A DNA stretch of 5,740 nucleotides from NCBI GenBank assembly GCA_965602635.1, contig CBFCZU010000263.1:1-5740 (forward strand), written 5' to 3'. The notes beneath the pieces are model-generated. The model had not been told where the DNA came from and did not search any database. It saw only the letters and a list, made by a program, of their open reading frames with translations. This DNA comes from CBFCZU01 sp965602635 (GTDB lineage: Bacteria > Planctomycetota > Phycisphaerae > SM23-33). Each line of letters opens with the position of its first letter. Position 1 is the first letter of the stretch. This document shows, one piece after another, positions 1-5,740 of this stretch. The position numbers and the translations under genes are program-made.

Positions 1-2401
1 GGTCGGCCTCTGTCCGCTGCCGCCCGGCGGCGCCCAGGTGCGTCGTCAGCCTGGCCGACGTCACCAGTGCGGGGGGTATGGCGTAGCGGGCGTGGCGGGT
101 GGTCTTGAGCTGCACTGCGGCGTCCGCCCCCTCGAGCCGGTAGGCCGCCAGCAGCCGGCTGGCGGGGACCGGCAGGGCAGGCAGCTCGACCGAGTCGATC
201 TCCCTGGTGCCGACGGGCGAGGCTGTCACCGCCAGCTCCTCGGATGCCTGCACCGCGAGGAACTCCTCGCTCTGGTCGGTCCCGAACGGCCGAACCAGCG
301 GCACAGAGACGCTCGCGCCCGCCAGCGGCTGGGAGTAATGAACGCGGATCACCACCTGCCCGGTCGCCCGGGCATCGAGCGTGAGCTGCCAGAGGTTGTA
401 GCCCTTGGGCACGGGCGCCGGGCCCTTGGCGACGATCGCCTTGCTCGCCAGCAGACGCCCGGGGGAATCGATCTTGAGATTCCGACCGAGGGTGTCCGCG
501 GCCAGGAGATAAAGCGTCCGGGCGCTGGCGCGGGAGATCGCGTAGGTGATCCGCCAGTCGCCCTCCAGGACGGTGGGCCCGACGGTGACCAGAGCGACGC
601 TCGCCGCGGAGACGCGCTCCTTGCGGCGGGCGACCTTCAGGCTGACCGCGGCGGCGACGGGGGCCTTGTAGGTGTAGGCGGCCTTGACGTCGCGCCCCAG
701 GCCCAGCGAGGCCATCTTCCCGACGGTGACGCTCTTGAGTTCGGCGGGTACCGCGAGCGGCGCGGCCTCCAGGTCGCCGCGCGAGGTGACCGCGACGAGG
801 CCCGAGACGGTCTCGGCCGTGGAGCGGATCAGCTCGAAGTCGGCCGTCCGGGCGGCGGCGTCGCCGTGCCAGTCCCAGCCGGCGGGCACCTTCCGCATCG
901 AAATGAAGACGCTGGCGACGCCCTCCGGCCGGACCGCCCGGGCAAGCTCGAGCCGCAGCGTCCGCTTGCCGGCGACCTCCGTCAGGCGGTACTCGAAGCC
1001 CGTGCGACGGCGGTTGACGGTCACCGCGTCGAGCTTCCAGCCGGTCGTGGCGGCGGGCAGCTCGAAGCTGATGTCGAACAGCTCCCGCCCGATGGCGGCG
1101 ATCTGGAACTGCCCCCGGAGCGTCAGCTGCTCCGGGGCGACGGTCAGCGACTGGCGCTCGTCGCTGCTGGTCCGCAGGGCGACGGTCGCAAGCTCGAGCT
1201 GGACCGACCATCGGTCGCCCCAGTGGTGGTAGAGCCTGGCCCCCGGCGCGGCCAGCATGCCGACCAGTGCGCGGGTGGCGGAGGCGTCGCGGCGGCGGGC
1301 GCCGGCGAGCTTCTCGCCGCGGACGCGCAGCTCGGCCCCCGGGTCAACCAGCAGGAAGCCGCGCTCGTAGGCGGCGCCGGTGAGTTTCACGCCGCCGCTG
1401 CGCCACAGTTTCGCCGCCCGGCGGGGGGCCGTCGCCTGCACGTGCAGCGCCCGCGTTCCCCGGCTGGCCGAGCGGAGACGCACCAGCAGCTCCTGCGGGT
1501 GCTTGTCCGCCCCCGGGGCGACCGACCACTTCACCAGGTTCGGCGCGGACACGTCGGTGATAGTCCAGTCCGCCGGCACGGCGAAGCGCAGCTCGCGCAC
1601 ACCGCGCCGCAGCACCTGCGCCGTGTACACGCAGTCGATGAGCTGGTGGCTCTTTGTCAGCCGCACCGAGGTGGCCGACTCGCCCAGCAGGATCGCGCTG
1701 CGATCCTCCTGCCGCCCGTTGCCCGCGAGCACCACCGTCAGCGGGCCGTGCCCGCCGAGGGTCAGATCGACCGTGGTGGTGTCCGTCTTCCTGTCGTATC
1801 GCGGCGCCGAGAGCGGAACCGTCGCGTGCACCTCCAGGTCGCCGGGGGCCTCGAGCTTCATCGTCCCGGCCACCGCCGTCGGGAGCGTGATGCCGAACTG
1901 CATGCCCCCGCCGCGCAGCTCCTTCAACGGGGCCGAGCCCGACAGCTTGACCTTGTGGGGGCCCTTGCCCGTGACGATCAGCACCAGCCTGCCCCGGGCG
2001 TCGTAGCCCAGCGGCGCGGGCTTCCCGTCGAGGGTGATGCCCGTCAGGGCGACGCGGGCGAAGCCCATCGCCACGGCCACGGGCTTGTCGCTCATGGACA
2101 CGGCCGTCAGCTCGCCGTCCAGCTCGACTGACTCGGCCCTGGCCGTGACCGTGTAGCTCGCGGCGGTGATCTGTCCCAGCTCGATGTGTGCGGCGGCGCG
2201 GGCGTTGGCCTCGGCGGCGGCCAGCAGCTTGCCGAAGGCCTTTCGGTCCATGAGCACGGCCTTGGCGGCCGGGTCAACCACAGCCGCCAGGTCGCGGTAG
2301 GGGACGTAGATTCGCGGCTTTTCCTCGGCCGGCTGGGCCCCCGCCGCGGCGGCGGCGAGCAGCACGCCAAGGATGATCGGCCATTTAGTGTGGTGTCTCA
2401 T
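1..2401 (-). CDS. Large exported modular protein of unknown function, paralogue of the upstream gene; 3' end beyond the window
   Basis: Partial: 800 codons from the ATG at 2399-2401 to the left edge with no in-frame stop, checked codon by codon. Residues 1-22 are a signal peptide (charged MRHHTK start, hydrophobic core, AGA|Q site). Residues 30-63 carry RIYVPY and align without gaps to residues 35-68 of the upstream protein (12 of 34 identical, including YVPY and a closing AAA). Beta-rich module cores follow near 95-156, 258-325, 430-500 and 617-690, in the same order and nearly the same spacing as in the neighbour, and a fifth begins before the edge. One stretch, 261-292, matches upstream residues 274-305 with RRGV, PxD and KW shared. 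Only one cysteine (C257) is visible. By colinearity about 275 residues are missing, which may include a membrane anchor like the neighbour's (inference). Start choice rests on a Shine-Dalgarno site, the signal peptide and the 4-base spacing to the upstream stop. Function unknown; no enzyme motif seen. Confidence 0.9.
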   Translation of the reverse strand, partial: MRHHTKWPIILGVLLAAAAAGAQPAEEKPRIYVPYRDLAAVVDPAAKAVLMDRKAFGKLLAAAEANARAAAHIELGQITAASYTVTARAESVELDGELTAVSMSDKPVAVAMGFARVALTGITLDGKPAPLGYDARGRLVLIVTGKGPHKVKLSGSAPLKELRGGGMQFGITLPTAVAGTMKLEAPGDLEVHATVPLSAPRYDRKTDTTTVDLTLGGHGPLTVVLAGNGRQEDRSAILLGESATSVRLTKSHQLIDCVYTAQVLRRGVRELRFAVPADWTITDVSAPNLVKWSVAPGADKHPQELLVRLRSASRGTRALHVQATAPRRAAKLWRSGGVKLTGAAYERGFLLVDPGAELRVRGEKLAGARRRDASATRALVGMLAAPGARLYHHWGDRWSVQLELATVALRTSSDERQSLTVAPEQLTLRGQFQIAAIGRELFDISFELPAATTGWKLDAVTVNRRRTGFEYRLTEVAGKRTLRLELARAVRPEGVASVFISMRKVPAGWDWHGDAAARTADFELIRSTAETVSGLVAVTSRGDLEAAPLAVPAELKSVTVGKMASLGLGRDVKAAYTYKAPVAAAVSLKVARRKERVSAASVALVTVGPTVLEGDWRITYAISRASARTLYLLAADTLGRNLKIDSPGRLLASKAIVAKGPAPVPKGYNLWQLTLDARATGQVVIRVHYSQPLAGASVSVPLVRPFGTDQSEEFLAVQASEELAVTASPVGTREIDSVELPALPVPASRLLAAYRLEGADAAVQLKTTRHARYAIPPALVTSARLTTHLGAAGRQRTEAD
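2..2164 (-). repeat. Tandem beta-rich protein modules in the downstream gene (four complete, fifth cut by the edge)
   Basis: Over residues 80-800 the strand-LP-turn element starts near 95, 258, 434 and 617, and the closing G-strand element near 141, 309, 483 and 673. Order and spacing match the upstream paralogue, which makes both assignments more credible. After the fourth module a VPLVRP...DQS...AV stretch (700-718) matches upstream residues about 726-746, and the AAY/AAVQLK strands (753-766) match the start of the upstream fifth module. The window ends about 30 residues later. Confidence 0.6.
2213..2314 (-). other. N-terminal YVPY motif segment, downstream protein
   Basis: Residues 30-63: RIYVPY followed by L, V, then V, F, L and AAA at the positions seen in the upstream paralogue, with no gap across 34 residues. 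The second aromatic element (FLPY upstream) is replaced by LMDR, so only the first half of the motif is strictly kept. Confidence 0.65.
2336..2401 (-). other. Signal peptide of the downstream protein
   Basis: Residues 1-22: MRHHTK, then a hydrophobic run (7-20) ending in five alanines, and AGA before Q23. It has no cysteine, so lipoprotein processing is excluded. The cleavage site type (AxA|Q) and the spacing to the YVPY motif resemble the upstream paralogue. Confidence 0.85.
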
Positions 2402-2405
2402 GGCG

Positions 2406-5400
2406 TCACTGTCCTTTCTCGGCCTGATCGTCGTTGGCGGGGTGCTGCTTGCCCTTCGGGGGCCGCGGGGCCTTCGGGCGCGGGGCCGCTGGGGCCGGCG
2501 CCGCTCGCTGGCGGGCCGCGATGTACCCGGGCGCCGCCAGGAACAGCCAGTGAACGACCCACAGAACGGCGACGATCACCGCCGCCGGAATGGCCGTCAG
2601 GCACAGCCGAACCACCAGCAGCGGGGCGAACAGGTGTACCACCAGCAGCAAGGCCGCCGCGCCCAGGTCCAGCAGCAGGCGGCGGAACCAGCACAGCTTT
2701 AGCATCGCCGCCCCGCCGGCGAGGACGACCGCCCAGACGAGGATGCTGAACCACTTCTTGTTCATGAGGACGATCGACAGCTTTCCGGGCGGGCCCTGGC
2801 GGACGAAGTTCCACAGCCGCCCCTCGCGCGAAGGCCCGAAGGCGACCTCCGCCGGCGCGTCGCCGGCCATGGCCTGGAGCGTCCGTTGCGCCTCGCGGGC
2901 CGTCACCTGGGAGAAGTCCCTGTCGTAGCCCAGGACGTAGTCGTCGTCCGGCAGCCAGATACGCCACAGCGTCTGCTGGAAGGGCACGCCTTCGATCAGG
3001 GCGGGCGCGGCCAGGGCGCCGGGGTTGGCCTTGGGGAGGCCGTATGAGATCTCCAGCACGAACCGGCTGACCTGCCCCGCCGAGGGTGGCAGGCGGACGA
3101 TCCGCTGCTCCGGCGTCGCCCCCGCCTCAACCGCCTGCTCCTTCCCGTTGAGCAGGAACTGGTAGGCATCGGCCCCGGCCGGGAGGGTGATCGCCAGCCG
3201 GTCGCCCCGGCTGGTGGCCAGCAGGTAGATCGCCCGCGTGTTCAGCATCCGGTCGGGCGCGAGGACCTGCTCTATCACCGCCGCGGAGACCATCGTGGCG
3301 AAGACGACCGCCTCCTTCTGGACCACCACCGGCAGCGACAGCTCGAACGGCGGGGCGGTGTACTTGAACGCCAGCGCCGCCCGCCTGCGGTGCGGCCCGT
3401 AGGGCAGGTCGGTCGGGCTGGAGGGGTCGGCGGGGGTGAGGTCCTTCACCGCCGGATCGAGGATCGCCAGCGTGTCGGCCTTGGCCACGGCGATGTGCCC
3501 GCTCTGGTCGGCGAGCCGCCCGGCCGCGAGGATGGGGTGGACCACGACGGCCGTCGGCTTGCCGCCCTCGGCCGCCTGGAACGACTGGCGGCTGGTCACC
3601 TTCACGTCGTACTGCCCGGTCACCGGCGACTGGAGGACGACCTTGAAGTAGGCCCACTTCGTCTCACCCGCCGGCTGGGTCGCCGCCGCCGCCTTGGGGA
3701 GCTGATCGGCCGGCAGCGAATCGATCCGCGGCTTCTCCTTGATCCTCGGGCGGGAGGAGTTCGGGTCGCCGGTGATCTGCACCTCGTCGGCGACGGCCGC
3801 CGGCATCTTCAGGTAGAACGTGTCCACCGGAGCGTACCGGACCTGGTAGCGGACGATCGCCTCCTGCTCCACCCGCCCGGGCTGGATGTTGACCAGCCGG
3901 TGAACCACGGCCGAGACCTGGGTGGGCTTGAGGGTGACCTTGAATCTCGCCCCCGCCGGCTTGGTCCGGTCCACGGAGCGAAACTCGAAGGCCATCGCCG
4001 GCGAGAGCCCCGCAAGCGATGTCCACCTCGCCGCCTTCAGGGGCATGGCCTGAAACTGGTCGAGCTTCTCGACCTCGGCGCGGAGCTTCTCGGGCAGGAA
4101 CAGGACCAGCAAGCCGGAATAGAGCTTGAGGTTCTTGGCGTCGGCCAGCGGCAGGGCGAAGCTCACGGGCGCGTCGGGCCTGGCCTGGGGCGCGCGGGCG
4201 AGAAGGTCGAGGCGGAACGCCCCGGCCCGCTCGGCCTTGAGCAGGACGTTCAGCGACCGCGTCGGGCCCTTGCCCGCCAGCCGGTGGTCGTCAACGATGC
4301 TCGCCGGGCCCACGGAGACGACCTCCCAGGGCTCGGGCAGGTTCATGCTCAGCTCGAAGACGCCGGCCCGCTCGACGGTGTAGTTCAGCCTGCCGCGCAG
4401 CTCGAGCCGGTCGGTGTGCACGCCCAGGGCCCAGAGCTGGCTGACGGTGATCCGCGGGTCAACGGCGGCGATGACCAGCTTGCCGGCGTAGTCGGCGGTG
4501 ATGAACCGCCAGGCCGTGGCGCCAGCGCGCGCCCGCAGGGCCTTCGGCAGCCGCCCCGTATCGACCCGCGCCAGGTTCCTGGCGTCCTGCACCTCAACCG
4601 ACCGCCGCGGCGAATGCGTTATGGCGATCAGGCCCGTACGGCGCAGCGCCTGCTGCGTGAGGATGGGCGTCAGCGCGATCTCGGCGGAAGGCTCCTTCAG
4701 GAAGCGCTCCATCTTCACGGTCAGCTCGCAGGCGCCCTTGGCCGGCGAGAAGAGATTCACCTGGAGGTTCTGCGGGCCCTTGTTGCCCGGGCGGGCGGGG
4801 ATGTCCCACTTGCTGATGTTCGCCCCCTCGACCGCGATGACGCGGAAGTCGCCAGGAAGCTGAATGGTGAAGCTGTCCACGCCGCGCCGGCGGACGTCGT
4901 AGGTGAACTTGACCGAGTGGCTCACCAGGGCCTCCGCCACGTGGATGTGCTGGAGCTGCTCGGCGATGATCACCGGCGCCAGCTCGGCGGCTGCCTGGGT
5001 CTTGGGCTTCCAGCTCAGCTCCACCTGCTTGGCCGCGCCGAGGAAGGCCTGGAGGCGGGTGGCCTTCTTGCCCTTGTCGTCCACCTGTGTGGTCGTGGCG
5101 GCCAGCATCGGCTTGACGTCCACCTTCATGTTCTCGCCGGGTATCAGCAGCTCGAGCGTGCTGATGGCGGCGGGGGGGATGCGGAAGCTCAGCACGTTCA
5201 GCCCCGGCTTGGTGACGAGCTGGCGGACGAAGTCCAGCTTCAGTACGTGCCGCCCCTTGCCCTTGGTCAGCAGGCGGTACTGCCCGTTGACCACGCGGAG
5301 CAGCGGGCGGACCTTCGCGTCGGCGTCGGCGAAGGCGGCCTTAGCCACGCCCACCTCGCCCAGGGCGACGGGCACCTCCACCCAACCCTCGGCCAGGATG

Positions 5401-5720
5401 TCCACCGTCAGCTCGAGCTGTATCGAGGCCAGCTTCGTCCCGACCTGCCCGGTGAAGCGGGCGGTGGATACCAGGTAGGGCACCGGCACGCCCTTCACGC
5501 CGGCCGGGGCGCCCCGGGCAGCCGCCCACAGCCTGCGGAACTCGGCATACGGCAGGAAGACGCCCTGTTTCTCCGACTCGAACACGCCCTTGAGCTTCTC
5601 GTAGGGCACGTACACCTTGGCCGGGTCGGTCTTCGCCTCCTGAGCGGCCGCCGGCAGGCAGACCAGACACAAAGCCAGCGCGCAGGGAATCCACCCTGCC
5701 TTCGCAATTCGATTAGCCAT
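2406..5720 (-). CDS. Large exported, membrane-anchored modular protein of unknown function (paralogue of the downstream gene)
   Basis: 1104 residues, complete, TGA stop at 2406-2408. I do not recognise a named family and see no catalytic motif. Seen: a signal peptide (residues 1-26, cleavage at A26|Q27); a KVYVPY segment with a following FLPY..F..L pattern (35-68); then five beta-rich modules whose cores lie near residues 104-168, 272-340, 445-509, 623-711 and 830-893. Each core shows an alternating strand, an LP or MP turn, a [VL]xG-type turn, and a closing G followed by an alternating hydrophobic strand. Three hydrophobic helices follow (about 992-1009, 1015-1037, 1041-1063), then a basic Pro/Ala-rich tail (1068-1104). 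The WFRR loop after helix 1 fits an inside position, so the tail is probably cytoplasmic and the modules outside. The region between signal peptide and membrane has only one cysteine (C331), so no internal disulphide is possible. The ATG is chosen because a Shine-Dalgarno site and a clean signal peptide follow from it, although the frame stays open upstream to the window edge. A structural or envelope-scaffold role is inference. Confidence 0.93.
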   Translation of the reverse strand: MANRIAKAGWIPCALALCLVCLPAAAQEAKTDPAKVYVPYEKLKGVFESEKQGVFLPYAEFRRLWAAARGAPAGVKGVPVPYLVSTARFTGQVGTKLASIQLELTVDILAEGWVEVPVALGEVGVAKAAFADADAKVRPLLRVVNGQYRLLTKGKGRHVLKLDFVRQLVTKPGLNVLSFRIPPAAISTLELLIPGENMKVDVKPMLAATTTQVDDKGKKATRLQAFLGAAKQVELSWKPKTQAAAELAPVIIAEQLQHIHVAEALVSHSVKFTYDVRRRGVDSFTIQLPGDFRVIAVEGANISKWDIPARPGNKGPQNLQVNLFSPAKGACELTVKMERFLKEPSAEIALTPILTQQALRRTGLIAITHSPRRSVEVQDARNLARVDTGRLPKALRARAGATAWRFITADYAGKLVIAAVDPRITVSQLWALGVHTDRLELRGRLNYTVERAGVFELSMNLPEPWEVVSVGPASIVDDHRLAGKGPTRSLNVLLKAERAGAFRLDLLARAPQARPDAPVSFALPLADAKNLKLYSGLLVLFLPEKLRAEVEKLDQFQAMPLKAARWTSLAGLSPAMAFEFRSVDRTKPAGARFKVTLKPTQVSAVVHRLVNIQPGRVEQEAIVRYQVRYAPVDTFYLKMPAAVADEVQITGDPNSSRPRIKEKPRIDSLPADQLPKAAAATQPAGETKWAYFKVVLQSPVTGQYDVKVTSRQSFQAAEGGKPTAVVVHPILAAGRLADQSGHIAVAKADTLAILDPAVKDLTPADPSSPTDLPYGPHRRRAALAFKYTAPPFELSLPVVVQKEAVVFATMVSAAVIEQVLAPDRMLNTRAIYLLATSRGDRLAITLPAGADAYQFLLNGKEQAVEAGATPEQRIVRLPPSAGQVSRFVLEISYGLPKANPGALAAPALIEGVPFQQTLWRIWLPDDDYVLGYDRDFSQVTAREAQRTLQAMAGDAPAEVAFGPSREGRLWNFVRQGPPGKLSIVLMNKKWFSILVWAVVLAGGAAMLKLCWFRRLLLDLGAAALLLVVHLFAPLLVVRLCLTAIPAAVIVAVLWVVHWLFLAAPGYIAARQRAAPAPAAPRPKAPRPPKGKQHPANDDQAEKGQ
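2409..2519 (-). other. Basic Pro/Ala-rich cytoplasmic tail of the upstream protein
   Basis: Residues 1068-1104 after the last membrane helix: repeated Ala-Pro with R and K every few residues (PRPKAPRPPKGK), ending in a mixed acidic DDQAEKGQ. It is low in complexity and probably disordered. It may only hold the topology, or contact nucleic acid, lipid or a cytoplasmic partner; the sequence does not decide. Confidence 0.6.
2412..2417 (-). promoter_or_regulatory. Shine-Dalgarno site of the downstream gene, inside the end of the upstream gene
   Basis: The minus strand reads AAAGGA, 10 bases before the ATG at 2399-2401. It lies within the last codons of the upstream coding region, whose TGA (2406-2408) falls between this site and the start codon. 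Ribosomes finishing the first gene would stop about 4 bases before the second start, a layout that favours translational coupling. No terminator or promoter fits in the gap. Confidence 0.75.
2532..2747 (-). other. Three-helix membrane anchor of the upstream protein
   Basis: Residues 992-1063 hold three hydrophobic stretches: SILVWAVVLAGGAAMLKL, then LLLDLGAAALLLVV onward to about 1037, then LTAIPAAVIVAVLWVV onward to about 1063. They are separated by the short basic turn CWFRR and by a turn around RLC. With a cleaved signal peptide ahead, three spans put the C-terminus in the cytoplasm, which agrees with the basic residues after the first and third helices. Confidence 0.8.
3033..5453 (-). repeat. 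Five tandem beta-rich protein modules in the upstream gene
   Basis: Protein-level, strongly diverged repeats over residues 90-896. The element Y/F-x-V, then an alternating strand, then LP or MP, then V-x-G or similar, starts near residues 104, 272, 446, 624 and 831, giving steps of about 168, 174, 178 and 207. Each is followed by a closing element L-x(5,7)-G then an alternating strand, near 150, 323, 493, 695 and 877. The fourth module carries a Pro/Ala/Lys-rich insert (about 652-688), which accounts for some of the longer spacing. The alternating pattern suggests Ig-like or similar beta-sandwiches (inference). There is no obvious DNA-level repeat. Confidence 0.6.
5511..5618 (-). other. N-terminal YVPY motif segment, upstream protein
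   Basis: Residues 35-70 directly after the signal peptide: KVYVPY, a conserved L and V, then GVFLPY, F and L, and an AAA helix end. The same pattern occurs at the same place in the downstream protein. It looks like a short conserved segment ahead of the first module; its role is unknown. YVPY-type segments in large planctomycete hypothetical proteins are something I recall only loosely. Confidence 0.65.
5643..5720 (-). other. Signal peptide of the upstream protein
   Basis: Residues 1-26: a charged start (R4, K7), a hydrophobic core rich in Ala, Leu, Cys and Val (11-22), and a PAAA site before Q27. Three cysteines (13, 18, 21) sit in the core, but none has the small residue at -1 and the pattern expected of a lipobox, so ordinary signal peptidase I cleavage is more likely than lipidation. 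Confidence 0.85.
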
Positions 5721-5728
5721 GGCGCTAT

Positions 5729-5734
5729 CTCCCT
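5729..5734 (-). promoter_or_regulatory. Shine-Dalgarno site of the upstream gene
   Basis: On the minus strand the sequence reads AGGGAG, 8 bases before the ATG at 5718-5720. The match and spacing are good and decide the start, because the frame remains open further upstream. Only 20 bases of leader are in the window, so no promoter can be judged. Confidence 0.75.
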
Positions 5735-5740
5735 GAAGGT

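Noticed and set aside
684..2006. Plus-strand frames at 684-1232 and 1380-2006
   Set aside because: Both lie fully opposite gene 2, have Ser/Arg/Pro-rich composition typical of GC-rich shadow frames, and show no recognisable domain.
38..2131. 697-residue open frame on the plus strand
   Set aside because: It uses the same codon register as gene 2 on the opposite strand. It stays open because gene 2 has no TTA, CTA or TCA codons from the left edge to 2127, as expected from strong GC bias. The product is rich in Arg, Gly and Gln without pattern, has no signal or domain, and no good ribosome binding site was noted.
2409..2747. PEP-CTERM or LPXTG-like sorting signal at the C-terminus of gene 1
   Set aside because: There are three hydrophobic spans and a 37-residue tail, with no PEP or LPXTG motif before the first span.
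2186..2967. Frames across the gene junction (plus 2186-2749 and 2373-2702, minus 2398-2967)
   Set aside because: They overlap the well-supported end of gene 1 and start of gene 2 in other frames. The translations are low-complexity Gly/Arg/Pro-rich, while the true frames give membrane helices and a signal peptide.
3127..5694. Other frames within gene 1, such as minus 3127-3657 and 5341-5694 and plus 4903-5478
   Set aside because: These are shadows of the 1104-codon frame, which alone gives a signal peptide, regular modules and membrane helices.
5643..5720. Lipoprotein signal in the upstream protein because of cysteines at 18 and 21
   Set aside because: The residues before each cysteine (L, V) do not fit a lipobox, and a good AxA|Q cleavage site follows.
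1..5740. CRISPR array, tRNA or rRNA gene, insertion sequence ends
   Set aside because: Nearly every base is in the two coding frames; no direct DNA repeats, cloverleaf or inverted terminal repeats were noticed on reading.

Overview
The window is a slice of very GC-rich bacterial DNA (roughly 70 % G+C, estimated by eye from a few lines). Two large genes lie head to tail on the minus strand and fill it almost completely. No RNA gene, mobile element, CRISPR array or terminator is visible. The upstream gene (gene 1, 2406-5720) is complete and encodes 1104 residues. The downstream gene (gene 2, 1-2401) runs off the left edge after 800 codons. Its reading frame was translated by hand and has no internal stop; it lies directly opposite a long spurious open frame on the plus strand.

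Both products are exported proteins with no enzymatic motif that I can recognise. They are paralogues. Each has a signal peptide ending in an Ala-rich AxA|Q site, then a short [KR][VI]YVPY motif segment, then a colinear array of beta-rich modules about 165-205 residues apart. Five modules can be read in gene 1, and four complete ones plus the start of a fifth in gene 2. Gene 1 ends in three predicted membrane helices and a basic Pro/Ala-rich tail, so its module array should face the periplasm or outside and its tail the cytoplasm. The end of gene 2 lies outside the window.

The genes are separated by 4 bases. The ribosome binding site of gene 2 lies inside the last codons of gene 1, so they are very probably co-transcribed and translationally coupled, and may act as a pair, for example as two subunits of an envelope structure (inference). 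Large, repetitive, uncharacterised exported proteins of this style, together with high GC, recall Planctomycetota or related PVC-group genomes. That assignment rests on general resemblance remembered from the family and was not tested.

Layout on the minus strand, read right to left: 5721-5740 short leader with a Shine-Dalgarno site; 5720-2406 gene 1; 2405-2402 spacer; 2401-1 gene 2 (3' end missing).
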